Source: Dentipellis sp. KUC8613 (Eukaryota; Basidiomycota; Agaricomycetes; Russulales; Hericiaceae). Taken from it: a stretch of DNA of 64,000 nt. Positions within the stretch are counted from its first letter, which is position 1; each line of letters opens with the position of its first letter. Positions 17,582 through 28,212 of this stretch are shown here, in pieces. The stretch lies in assembly GCA_002286715.1 (NCBI GenBank), contig NSJX01000005.1, positions 377,959 through 441,958 of the forward strand. The letters run 5' to 3'. The position numbers were made by a program, and so were the translations under genes. The notes beneath the pieces were generated by a model. That model did no database searches. It was given only the letters and a program-made list of their open reading frames with translations, and was not told the DNA's origin.

Positions 17582-18244
17582 CCACTTCCTCTCCTCCCCG
17601 CCGCCGCCTCTATATACCAGCCCGAGAGGCCGCGTACACGTACACTCGCCGTCAGATCGTAGACGCACCCATAGCATACATCGACATTCTCCCTGTATCC
17701 CCTACCTACCCTTTCCTTCCCAATCTTTTCCTCTCTTTTCCGCGCACTGGCAGTACCGAGCAAACATTCTTTACGTAACTTATCGAGTTCTTAGTTGAGG
17801 GTAGCGGGCATGTCTTTGTATGTCTGCGCTGCTGGGTTTCGATAGAATGTACACTAGATTTCATCTATGACTTCCGAGGAACGCGCGGGGTAGGAGGCCT
17901 GGCTTTAGCGGGCTGGGCAGGTCTTAAAGATGTGCGAGTACTGTGAGTATGCCCGCTGCTCCCGCTGGTGGGACATGGCCTGACAGGAAGGTCAATGCGG
18001 TCACCATAGTTTTTCTGGAAATCTATCCCCAAACATAGCCAGAATGTGTCACCGACAGGGAAATGTGATAAACATTACAGGCTAGGACGACACAGAGACG
18101 ACAACAGAGAAAGCAATGCAAACTAGAAAGCAAATTTCAAAAGTATATATCCAAGAGTCCCCTAAATGCATCTGACAATCACCATGGAATATCGGGCGCC
18201 TCTGTGCTCCTCAACTCGCTCACGAGTTTGCGAGCCAACCACCT
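17582..18244. other. convergent intergenic region, DGAT2 and rhomboid copy 1 3' ends
   Basis: Holds the 3' untranslated regions of two converging genes. No coding frame or repeat of note. Confidence 0.45.
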
Positions 18245-19916
18245 TTACGACTTAGAGCTGGCATTCTCCCCGGGTCTATCGCCCGCCACATGCCTCCTAA
18301 ACCAGTCCCAGAAATCTGGGCCCCGCATCCAATACAGAATGCCAAATGATATCCCGCCAGCATGCGCGTAATGATTGAACAGACTGAGCGTAGTCAGCAA
18401 AAGTAGCGACAGCGACCCATCTAACACTGACCTCCATCCTCGTACTAAGCCAATGTAAGTGAACAGTGCCAGGCCGTCCAGGCCATACGGAAGGGGTATC
18501 GTGACCTTCGGGAGGATGGGGAACATGTCGTTCGACCGGAAACTGGCAGCAGAAATTGTGTATGCAGCGCAATTTGCACCTGAGGAGCCGAGAGACGGCA
18601 GGATATGGGGAATGGAAGAATCGGCCGCAGCAGCAACAGTGGTGTTCTTGTTGGACCTCGCGAATGATATCCATTTGCTGAGTGGGGCAGAGAGGGTCGT
18701 TGTCAGTGGGTTGCTCGAGATCTGATTCGCGACACGAGAAGAAGCAAGGTAAACCGCAGCATGATGCGAGACGAGGGTAGAAAAGAGATTTGCTGGATTG
18801 AAAAATCATCATGAGATACCTGCAGGTACAAGTGCAAAGTATGCATACCAGAGATGAAAAACGCAAAGAAATGGTATATTTCTGTACTTTGCTTCAGATA
18901 ACCGGGGCGGTCTGCTTCGATCATTATCCAATTTGACACCGTCCGTGCTATGATTCGTTAGCATGACAACAACGGAGAATTAAGCTCATATTGCCGCAAA
19001 CAAAGTATGCGACATACATAGGCCAATGAGCACCGAGCTATCGAACAAAAGATGGAAAAATGATGCGTGGCTATACAGCTTATCTGTTTACCCTCACAGC
19101 ACAAACGTGAGGAACATTCCACGCACCTAAACATGCTGGTTACCATTGTATACGCCTTCTCACTAAACGGATTGTGTGTGAAATGCGTGCGCATGAATGG
19201 CCTGAAGCGCGGAACCTGCCAGACAAGCCAGATGGCCGTGTTGATCCCGACGATCCAGTATGCTGCCCGTACGCCATTTATGGTATTCTGATACTTGTTC
19301 GCCGCAAATCTATATATGTTGGTCACGGCATCCTGTACAATTTTTGGTGCGGAGGAGACCCGTTGCTCGAGCAGCTTTGCACCGTCTTTGAGACGCTGCA
19401 ACGATCAAAGGGGGATAGAAGGGCAGCTTTTCGAAGAGGAGAGGGTGAAGCTCACCGCCATTAACCGCGCTTCATTCACAATCCGCAACTCGGTCACCAA
19501 CCGCGACTCGCTCTTCAGCAAGTTTTCGTGAGCATCTGACGTCAAATGACGCGCGATAATCTCGTCTTTTGGCTGATCTCGCTGCGATCTGATAGATGAA
19601 GGTAGAAAATACGAGGGCATACTGCATAGTAACTTTATGGTAAGGTCATAACAAGAGGCAAAGGAAGTGAGGCGCATACAGCTATCTGGTGTACAGCTCC
19701 ATGAGAGCGACGACCTGCATCCTCCGCGGAGGGATTTGGAGGAGTCGAACGAGCGATCTCCTCGTGAAACAAAGGGACGCCCTTACGACCGGTGTCAGTA
19801 TCCTTGAGAGATGATGGGCTAGTCAGCCATCGAGGAGATACCAAAGGGAACACTCGATTATGTCGCAGTTGCACGCTGCGAGCGAAGCCGGATTGAAGAC
19901 GGGTGAGGCATATCAT
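18245..19916 (-). CDS. PARL-like rhomboid protease, tandem copy 1, probably degenerating
   Basis: Rhomboids cut proteins inside membranes with a Ser-His dyad; the PARL/Pcp1 branch sits in the inner mitochondrial membrane. The N-terminus (MICLTRLQSGFARSVQLRHN) is basic and Ser/Thr-rich, like a presequence. Conserved blocks are AYWIVGINTAIWLVWQVPRF, HFTHNPFSEKAYTMVTSMF, SHASFFHLLFDSSVLIGL, catalytic Ser in LPSLGSSGANCAAY and catalytic His in LFNHYAHAGGISFG. It ends WFRRHVAGDRPGENASSKS. Two oddities: the Asn expected in the SHAS..H..FN motif is Asp (codon 19040-19042), and the frame that would encode the first membrane helix (about 19570-19625) does not continue into the conserved rest of its exon. 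It could be a pseudogene in progress or a spliced variant without that helix. Confidence 0.75.
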
Positions 19917-20340
19917 GGTCTGCCGCTGCCTACGTCGCGGTCCGGTGTCAAGAGACGCGTGCTACATTGTCGCGCGGCATTCACGTTCAGTCGAAGGTTA
20001 GGGTTACCGCCTGATACCGACGTCGACTCTCCACCTATAAAACGATCGAAGAGCCTCCGTACTGAATTGTAAGTACCAGACAACAGTGCGTATGTGTAAT
20101 GTGGTATTGAGTACAAGGTAGGAATATGCTGTGAGCATGAAAGGCTGGGCCGATGGCAAGACGGCAATAAGCAGAGAGCAGGTCAAAGCAGTGAACAGAA
20201 GCAATGATGCACGAAGCTATAGGTACAAATGTCCCTCCCCCCCTGCTATCTACAACAGAACGACCAATATGTAGATACTTCATCCCATCCCCCAGGCCAC
20301 GGAATCGATAATATCCACACATACCGATGACAATCCATCA
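19917..20340. promoter_or_regulatory. rhomboid copy 1 upstream region with an AACCCTAACC element
   Basis: Holds the promoter of copy 1 and the 3' end of copy 2. The plus-strand string GGTTAGGGTT at 19996-20005 lies about 80 bases before the copy 1 start and reads AACCCTAACC on the gene strand. Related strings sit upstream of copies 2 and 3. Confidence 0.45.
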
Positions 20341-22046
20341 TCACTTACTTTTCGTAACTTTCTCTGTCGGCTTCTCACCTCCCACATGTCTCCTGGCCCA
20401 ATCCCAAAACCTAAATCCATGAAAAGAATAAGCCGTCCCAAACGCCGCACCTCCGAGATGTGCGGCATGGTCAAACAGTCTGTGCACAACCAGGTCGGTG
20501 AAAACTGAACGTGCGAAGCGTCGCCCAGGCTCACCTCCACCCGCGCAAGATGCCATTGTAACTGAGCATCATCAGGCCGCCCACACCATAGATAATGGGG
20601 ACCGTGAAGGCTGGAGAGCCGAAAGGGGAAATGGGGGGCAAATCTAGCGTGGGGTACGAGACAGCTGTAAGCATGAACGCCGCGAATGTCGCCCCCGAAG
20701 AGCCCAGGGAGGGCAGGATGTGTGGTACAGTCTGAGATATAGTCGCCTCTACTTCCACTGAAGTTGCTGACGCCGGCGCCTTGGTGGAGGAGATGCCAAC
20801 AAAGTTATTCCGACCTGTACTCGTTCTTGCAAACGATGTCCACCTGCTGACCGGTGTGATGGAATAGATGGCCGATGGATTTTTCGAAATCTGACCTATG
20901 ATACGGGGGAAGACAACGCGAGTAGCGATGTGGTGTGAGATGAGGGTGGAAAAGAGGTTCGCTGGCACGGGCAATCTAGGTGAGATATATTCGTAGTTTA
21001 AGAGAAGAGTGCGTACCCGATGCAAAGAATGCGAAGAAGTGGTACATTTCTCTGGCCTGTGGAAGACGGCTGACGATGTCGTGCGTGTGGGCCATCCATA
21101 CCGAGAGCACTGAGGCTGATCATATGATTCTGGTAGATGAGGCATGGGAAGACGTGAAATCTGACGAATCGACATACACAATCCTAGGAGCGCCGTGGTG
21201 TTCGATAATAGGTGAAGGAATGACGCATGGCTGGACAAATTTTCATGTTTTTATGATCATAAACACAAGGAGAATTCTACTCACCTGAACATGCTCGTCA
21301 ACATCGTGTACGCCTTGCCACTTAACGGATCATGCGTCATGTGCGCACGCATGAACGGCCGAAAGCGTGGCACCTGCCACGCCATCCAGACCACACAGTT
21401 GACGCCGGTGATCCAATACACAGCACGTTCGCCTTCGAGTGCATTGAGATACTTGTCGGCCACGAGGACATAGAGAGTGGTGAAGACACGTCGTACGAGC
21501 TTTGGAACGAAAGATATGTATTGAAACGTCTCCTTCCCCCTTCGGATGAGATCCTACGTAGGGCGGATAGGATATCGGTCTCGATCTTGGAGGGAGCAAA
21601 CAGCGTACCTGTCTCATCTGGGCCTTATTCGCCCGCCGCACATCTTTTGGCAGACCGCTATGCGCCGGATCTGCAATGAGGCGCTCAGTCGCGAGGGTCT
21701 CCTGGTTGGTTTTGCGCGCGGCGATGTAATAGATGACACCAGATACCACAAACGCAGTCTTTGGATGTGTTCAGGAAGTAGCAGGGGCAAGAGGACGGAG
21801 AATGCGTACTCCGATCTGATACTTGACCTCAGGATACTTCACATATTCTGTGAAAGACTTTGTGGTATTGGAACGCGCCCCCGGAACCTTCGATGTTGCT
21901 TCTGGATCCGCCTGCCCGACCGCATTCTTGAGAGACGGTGGGAGTTTCGGTAGCCACGAACGCCAGGCAAGTGAGTATGATCTCGTGTGATAAATGCGGG
22001 TACTAGATGAAGAAAGACTAGGTCGAGCACGAGCAAGCCAGGTCAT
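20341..22046 (-). CDS. PARL-like rhomboid protease, tandem copy 2
   Basis: The start at 22046 (MTWLARARPSLSSSSTRIYH) looks like a mitochondrial presequence. The segment SFTEYVKYPEVKYQIG ends exon 1 and AFVVSGVIYYIAARKTNQ gives a first membrane helix. Then come AVYWITGVNCVVWMAWQVPR, HMTHDPLSGKAYTMLTSMF and SHASFLHLLSNTTALLGL with the normal His and Asn. A Ser/Thr/Ala/Val linker follows, then catalytic Ser in LPSLGSSGATFAAFMLTAVS and catalytic His in LFDHAAHLGGAAFGTAYSF. It ends RRHVGGEKPTEKVTKSK. All motif residues needed for activity are present and splice sites look sound, so this copy is probably functional. Substrate unknown; the Pcp1 group processes dynamin-like GTPases and redox proteins. 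Confidence 0.88.
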
Positions 22047-22567
22047 ACCACGTCGCCACGACTGCCAGTCGACTGTCGTGTTCCTCTAAGTAGTTGCTCA
22101 GTTCATAATGATAGCAGTCTCGGGACCGGAGGGACGCGTGGACCGCGGCAGAGCGCGTGCCGCGGGACCCAATCACTCGGGAAAGAAGGGTTAGGTGTTC
22201 GCAGACACGAGGCTCGCACCTCCACTCAGTCCAAGAAATGGGTTTGAACCAAAATGTTTGCCTCACGGGTGTCCCAGGCTATAATCAAGGTTTGCAAAGA
22301 CATCGAATACGTAAATAAAAGAATTAGCACTGCTGGCGACCAACAACCACGTATTTAATATCTCAGGTTTCCCTCCTTTCAAACCACGCCACGGCACGAG
22401 GTTCAGACCTTCACGCCCAAAGCAACGACAGATACAGAGAGGTGATATGGTGTATGCTGTGCGCTACAACCAAGCATAACCATGATGCTAACATTAATAT
22501 GTAAGTACTTATCTCAGCGTCCGCAAGTCGATGACCAACGTCTCACAAAACTCCTACAATACCAGAC
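22047..22567. promoter_or_regulatory. rhomboid copy 2 upstream region
   Basis: Promoter of copy 2 and 3' end of copy 3. GGGTTAGGTGTT at 22188-22199, about 140 bases before the copy 2 start, resembles the AACCCTAACC element of the other copies but has one changed base. Confidence 0.4.
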
Positions 22568-24347
22568 TCAAAGGCCGGCGTTACTCTTAGGTTTCTCACC
22601 CAACACATTCCTCCTCGTCCAGTCCCAGAATCCCGCACCATACGTCCAGTACAGTGCGCCGAACGCTGCACCGCCCAGATGTGCGTAGTGGTCAAACAGC
22701 CTGCAGCCTCACGTCAGCCGGAAATTCAAAGTAGGAGACAGAAACGCAAACTTACTTCCACCCGCGTAGCACACCAACGCAATCGAGCAGCACGATGCCG
22801 GCCGCGCCATAGCTCATCGGGAACGGCCCAACAGGCGGGAAGATAAGGCTCACTTCGCCGTCAGGGAACGCAAGTGCTGTGAGGATGAACGCGGAGTAGA
22901 TCGCCCCGGACGAGCCAAGCGACGGCAGGATGCGCGGGACGGCTGCGGCGGCTTCCGCTGCTGCGGGGCTAGCAGAGGCTGTGGCTGCGGCTGTCGAAGC
23001 AGTGACGGAGGCAGTCGCGGAACCGGAGGAAGCGGTGACTGTTGAGCCAGTGACGTTCTTCGCGGATGAAGCCCAGTGGCTCAGCGGGGCAGCGGCAGGC
23101 TTCGCATGGGGGTTGTGTGCGATCTGGTTGATAATGCGAGGGAAGAGGATGCGGGTGGAGACGACATGCGAGACCAGCGAGGAGAAGAGGCCAGCTGGAA
23201 AGGGTTATCTGTGTCAGAGACGTTCGTAGGCGCACTGTGAATGGGAAATACCGGAGACGAAGAATGCGAAGAAGTGATACATGTCTCTGGCCTGTCTGAG
23301 ATGCTCAGGTCGATCTTGCTCTGACATCATCCATAGTGACGATGTTTGCGCTATTGAAATGCTGGGGTCAGGCATGGAGACTGGACGCTTAGACGGAGAC
23401 GACGTACAGAAGCTCAGCAACGCCATGCTGTTGAAGAGCAAATGGAGAAACGACGCGTGGCTACATGGCGGTCCCAGGTCCACGTCCGTGATTGCACCAC
23501 AAAAATAGGATAGCAATCACATACCTAAACGTACTCGTCAACATCGTATACGCTTTCCCGCTGAGCGGGTCATGCGTGAAATGCACGCGCATAAACGGAC
23601 GTAGGCGCGGAATCTGCCACGCCAGCCAAATAGCAATATTGAGGCCTGTGATCCAGTATGCGGCGCGTTCGCCATCCAATGCATGGAAATACTTGTTCGC
23701 GGCAAACGCGTAGACATCGACCACGACGCTCTGCATCATTTTCGGGGCGAAGGAAATGTAGTCCAGGAGCGTCTTGACGCCCCGCTCCAGCTCCTGCATG
23801 TGCAATAGTCAAAGTCAAATGGAGATCGTTTATGAGAGATGGCAGCTTGAGACATGGAGAGAGACTGACCGCCTTCAGCTGTAGCTCAGACACGACCCTC
23901 ACATTCGAGGACATTCCGGTCCACTGTGGAGGCCAGGAAAGTCCCGTCTGCGCGCGCTCGTTGCGGTATGATATCTGGTTGGTCTCGGTCGCCGCATAGT
24001 AGTAGACGAAGCCGGACAGAAGGAGTGCAGTCTGCACGCGTTCATCCCCGGGTCAGGCGCTAACAAGACAACAATGGACGTGGACGTACACCGATCTGAT
24101 ACCCAACCTTAGGATACTTCACATACTCCGAAAACGACCTGACGGCTGTTGATCGGGCTACCTGTTCGCGGAAGGAGGGCAGCCCACGCTGGCTTGCCGG
24201 GCTTTTGAGAGATTGCGAGGACCGCGGGAGCCATCGGTGTGGTGTGAACGAGAAAGGGCGGCTGTGTAGATGTGATGGTGCGGCATGTGAGAGGTATTGT
24301 CGGTAGGGAGAAGGAAAGGAGGGGCGGAGGCGGGCAAAGCAGAACAT
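22568..24347 (-). CDS. PARL-like rhomboid protease, tandem copy 3 with a long variable linker
   Basis: The start at 24347 (MFCFARLRPSFPSPYRQYLS) has a clear basic, Ser-rich presequence. SFSEYVKYPKVGYQIG splices in phase 0 to TALLLSGFVYYYAATETNQ, the first membrane helix. AAYWITGLNIAIWLAWQIPR, HFTHDPLSGKAYTMLTSTF and SHASFLHLLFNSMALLSF follow, with the expected Asn. Before the catalytic helix is an Ala/Ser/Thr/Val-rich linker of about 40 residues (22925-23090), longer than in copies 1 and 2. Catalytic Ser is in LPSLGSSGAIYSAFILTAL and catalytic His in LFDHYAHLGGAAFGALYW. It ends GEKPKSNAGL. All catalytic features are intact. It is head to head with the methyltransferase gene, 226 bases away. 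Confidence 0.88.
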
Positions 24348-24438
24348 AGTCTGCTGCCAGGACTAGACTTGCAGTGAGCGCGGCGCGCAAGTCTGCCGCG
24401 ACGCGCCTGCGAACGGTGGTCATCGGCACCCTCGGAAA

Positions 24439-24448
24439 GGTTAGGGTT
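24439..24448 (-). promoter_or_regulatory. AACCCTAACC element upstream of rhomboid copy 3
   Basis: Plus-strand GGTTAGGGTT about 92 bases before the copy 3 start, the same string as at 19996-20005 upstream of copy 1. It matches telomere-repeat-like (telobox) sites bound by Myb-type factors in other eukaryotes. Function here is inferred only from recurrence. Confidence 0.4.
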
Positions 24449-24573
24449 CCCGCATCTTGTCCCCAAGTTCGTACAACTACCTTCAAAGCGTTGCGGAGGT
24501 CGGAATAATCCCGAACTCGTATACCCACTGTGATCAAGACAATATCGACCCCAACAAAAGAGAAATAATTCCA

Positions 24574-25822
24574 ATGTCTCTCGACCGGGAGGCGCGTACT
24601 TCGCCCGAGCAATTTCTATGACAACCTACAGAACACGAGCTCTCGCAGCCTCAGCCCCTCATCCGCCTGCCCTCACATGCAACCGCCGTCACCGATGCGG
24701 ACGAAGAGGTAATCTCCACAAATCGGTGGCGCCGCTGACATTGTCCTCACCAATCCGCACCTCTGCAGGTCTTCCTCCTCTACACGCAACTCGCGGCCCT
24801 AAAGCCCGAAGACGGCGACACAGGGCAGCCCTTCCGAGGGCTCGGATTCCTGAACTCTACGCAGGACAGTCTGATGGTGCGCTTTGAGGTGAAACCTGCT
24901 CTCGTGCAAGCTCCAGAGACGAGCCCGCAGGATGCGAATAAAAGTAGCACAAAGCTAAGTGGGCGGAGCAAGGGCAGGAGCGCGAAGGCGAAAGGCAAAT
25001 CAAAGCAAAAGGATGAGACGCGTGTGATTGAAGTCGAGCTGGCACAAGATGCAACCGCGTTGAGAAGTCGAAGCGGGGACACGGGAAGCGTGTTGTGGAA
25101 AGCAAGGTATACGTTGCTCGGCCTGGCATGTCACAAGATAATCCCATTTCTGACAGCAATGATTATCCAGCATGGATTTTGCACAGCTCGTCTTGCAGGA
25201 GTATTACTTCCCGCACCCAGAGGTAGAAAGCCTTTTCGATTCCGCCGCCCTCCGCGATGCACACATCCTAGAACTCGGGTCTGCGTGCTTTCCTTCATAT
25301 TTTCGCATCGCGCCGCTAACCCACATCACCATTCACTCCTCCAGCTCAGGCACCGGTCTTCTCAGCCTCGTCCTAGGCCCGCTCGTCCAGCGCTACACCG
25401 CAACCGACATCCCCGCCCTCGTCCCCCTCCTGCGCAAAAACATCTCGCACCTCGCACCTCCCCCACACTCCCCCTCGTCCTCACACACACCCGACATCTC
25501 CGCCCACGCCCTAGACTGGACGCTCCCCGCCGCGCGGCAGCTCCCCGACGCCCTCCCCGCGCCGGACCTGCTCCTCGCGGTGGACTGCATCTACCACCCC
25601 GCGCTCGTGCGCCCGCTCGTCGAGACGCTCTCCGCGCTCGCGGTGCCGCGCCACACGCGCGTGCTCGTCGTGTCCGAGCTGCGCGCGGAGGACGTCGTGC
25701 GTGCGTTCCTGGAGGCGTGGCTGGCGCGGCGCGATGCAGGGGAGGAGTGGCAGGTGTGGAGCCTAAGTGACCATGGCATGGGCGCGCGGTATGCGGTGTG
25801 GGTGGGCTGGAGGGAGGCGTGA
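24574..25822 (+). CDS. RKM5: RKM5-like ribosomal protein lysine methyltransferase (METTL21 group)
   Basis: A class I SAM-dependent methyltransferase. Yeast Rkm5 methylates a lysine of the ribosomal stalk protein uL1. An early exon gives VFLLYTQLAALKPEDG and FRGLGFLNSTQDSLMV, then a Lys/Arg/Ser-rich insert (near 24960-25010), then GSVLWKA and LVLQEYYFPHP. Motif I, ELGSGTGLLSLVLG, forms only if 25279-25344 is spliced out using a GT at the ELG codon. The family's acidic-Tyr motif is in LLAVDCIYHPALVRPLVE. It ends YAVWVGWREA. The start is uncertain: 24574 (MSLDREARTS) would need a very short intron to join the next exon. The second half is very GC-rich, giving long shadow frames. Confidence 0.75.
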
Positions 25823-26366
25823 TGCGCGCTCCGCGAGCAGTCTGCACCGCTATGCTGGAAATCGGAAGGTAAATTGACGGCCACCCCCGAGAGTCGCCAA
25901 GGCTTTCTTGTTCGTCACACAACTCACGCCGCGGTCAGCCACGGCCGCCAAGGCTTCAAGCAAAGTCCTACTGGAAGTAATATACACAGCACTGTATTCA
26001 AAACTATAGCCGTAGTGTACGTGTACGTGTACGTGTAAATACCAGGCCCGTTGCACTTGGAGGAAATGGAGCAGAATGCAATTAATCGAGTATACACTAA
26101 GCCAATGCAATCTTCTACTGCCACAAACCGCCACCAGCGCTAGCATCGTCCATGAGCGACTTCTGAGTCCTTCCCCCGCGCGTAAATCGTAATCATACCA
26201 CACCACACGCCACGTACCACAGAAAACATCAAAGCAAAGAAAACTGAGCAGCTATGCCACACGAGAAGATCACACACACCCGCACACAGTCATAAGATGC
26301 AGCATCGTCAGATATCATCAAGCACAACACCACAGCACATCACGCGAGCACAGAGTTACCTCAGGA
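25823..26366. other. convergent intergenic region with a GTGTAC microsatellite
   Basis: 3' ends of the methyltransferase and the aspartic protease meet here. The only structure seen is (GTGTAC) repeated about 3.5 times at 26015-26036. No coding frame. Confidence 0.5.
26015..26036. repeat. GTGTAC microsatellite
   Basis: Hexanucleotide GTGTAC repeated about three and a half times without interruption. Confidence 0.85.
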
Positions 26367-28212
26367 TCACCACGCGACGGCCGCGGCGCCAAGCAGCGCG
26401 CCCGCGAGCGCCGCGAGCACGCCGTCGACGGCCGCGCTGCGGAACGCGGCCGAGTGCGAGCGCCCCGAGCCGGTGACGCTCGCGGAGACGGCGCCAATCG
26501 TGGGCGTGGGCACCGCCCCGCCCGCGCCGTTGGCGGCGCGGACGCTGTCGGAGAGTTGCGCGAAGCCGACGGACGCTGGGTTCCCGCGGAACACGGAGTA
26601 CACGTTTTTCTGCACGCACGTTAGCTATTATGAATGGGAATGTAGAGGGGAGGGGGGACGCACGAGGAACGTGTCGCCGACGATCCAGGGGGGCGCGGTG
26701 CTCGAGCTGCTGAACTCGAAGAACGCGCCGACGCACGTCGAGCCGCCGTTCAACCTGCTCAGCTGGAAGTCGGCGGGGCTGATGGGCCAGGACTGGCCGC
26801 CGAACGAAATCTCTACGGTCACCTCCGTGCTGCACGCTAATGAAACCCACGCTGACCGTCAGGCGAGACACAGCGGTCAGAAATGGCGCGGGTACGCACG
26901 GTAGGTGTAGTAGCCCTCGAAGTTGCCCGTGCCGGGTGCCGAGTTGGGTATCTGCGCAAAGATCTCCTGAATCTGGTTGGGCGGCCCGCCGATGAGCGTG
27001 GTGCCGGTGTCGATGGCGGCGTAGGACGACGAGCCAGAAGGGAGCGTGACCGCGTCAGAGTTCACGGTGAGATTCGTCAGCGGGAGCACCCAGAAGCCGG
27101 TGTTGGTGGACGCGACATTCTGGAAGTCAATGTCCCCGGTATACAAGGAGCTGTTGACATTACCTGGAGTGTCCGGGCGGGTCAGTCCGGGACGGCGAAG
27201 GTGAGACATGAAGTGGCTGACCCATGGTGAAAGTCCCTCCCGGCTCCAGTGCCTCGGCGTCAGAGACATTCTGGTACCGCGCGAGCTGGAACGCCATGAC
27301 GGGCTGGTCCCAGACATTCTTCTGGAGGAGGTTCTCCCAGAACGGTGTCGCGCCTGACGATGCGAGTGCCTCGAACGCAAGGCCAATCAACCCGGACACG
27401 GGAGCATTCAGCAGGCCCTGCGACACAACATCGCACACCCCTGCATAGTTGGAACGCGCAGTCATGCATGATCACGGTCAGCACACCGCCCGGCCGCCAA
27501 GTGCAAAATGACCCAAGCGGGCTGACATACCAAAGACCTGATTCTCGACCTGGAAGCCGGCCATCTGCACAACATCCGTGGCGAGCACGCCGCTGGCCTT
27601 GCCGCTCCCGTACGTGATGGAGAACGCGGTGGACAGGTTTCTGTAGGACGAGGAGCTTTCCGGGTTGAACGTCGGCACGTTGGTGCAGCCCGTCACGCAA
27701 GCCGAGTCGGCAAGCCAGAGATCGGCCGAACCGGTGTCGAGAATGACGTTGTAAGCCACGGCAGGGGTGCCGACGGCAAGCGAACCGTAGTAGCTGCGGT
27801 CGGGTTCGCAGCGTCAGTATTGCGTCGTTCGAAGTGCACCGCGGCCGGGTCACGGTGCAATGGAGAACGACGCGTACCTCGAGTCTGCATTCTGGTCGAC
27901 GACACTGCGCGGACGGGTCACGGGTCAACGTTGGGGATCACGTCCGCGTCGCGAGAGGGTGGGCGCGACGTACAGGTTATAGCCCGAGGCGCGCTTCCGA
28001 CGGCTCTGTTCTCCACCATATTTGGTGACCAGGATCTCGCGCTGCTCCTTCAGCCACAGACCCCATTCGGTGTCGTTCCGTTCTACCGCGGCGCGTCGGA
28101 GGAGCGGCATATGGTACTCGCGGGGCTTGGACGATTCGGACTGGGACACGGCGAAGGCATCGTTGGCGGCGAGGAGGAGAACAAGGGCCAATGGAAGGTC
28201 AAGCGGCCACAT
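26367..28212 (-). CDS. secreted pepsin-like aspartic protease (family A1), probably GPI-anchored
   Basis: The start at 28212 (MWPLDLPLALVLLLAANDAF) is a signal peptide. A longer upstream in-frame reading is leader. A propeptide rich in Arg/Lys follows. The first catalytic Asp is in VILDTGSADLWLAD, the flap Tyr in FSITYGSGKASG and the second catalytic Asp in AAIDTGTTLIGGPP. Downstream are PADFQLSRLNGGSTCVGAFF and IVGDTFLKNVYSVF. The C-terminus has a Ser/Thr/Gly stalk and a hydrophobic tail (VLAALAGALLGAAAVAW), the pattern of a GPI-attachment signal, as in fungal yapsin-type enzymes. About 7 exons, about 500 residues. Expected at the plasma membrane or wall, acting at acid pH. The substrate is not predictable. 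Confidence 0.92.

Larger units (their letters stand above)
18245..24347 (-). repeat. tandem array of three rhomboid genes
   Basis: Three same-strand genes (18245-19916, 20341-22046, 22568-24347) share exon order, intron positions and protein blocks, including RFRPFMR.HFTH.P and the SLGSSGA catalytic loop. They are diverged in linkers and introns, so the duplication is not very recent. Spacers are about 420 and 520 bases. Confidence 0.9.

Noticed and set aside
19741..19762. tRNA B-box-like GTTCGACTCC on the minus strand
   Set aside because: It is inside the presequence exon of rhomboid copy 1 and no A box or cloverleaf is found around it.
25362..25922. Long minus-strand frame opposite the RKM5-like gene
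   Set aside because: GC-rich shadow with Arg/Ala/Gly composition; the plus strand has the methyltransferase motifs.
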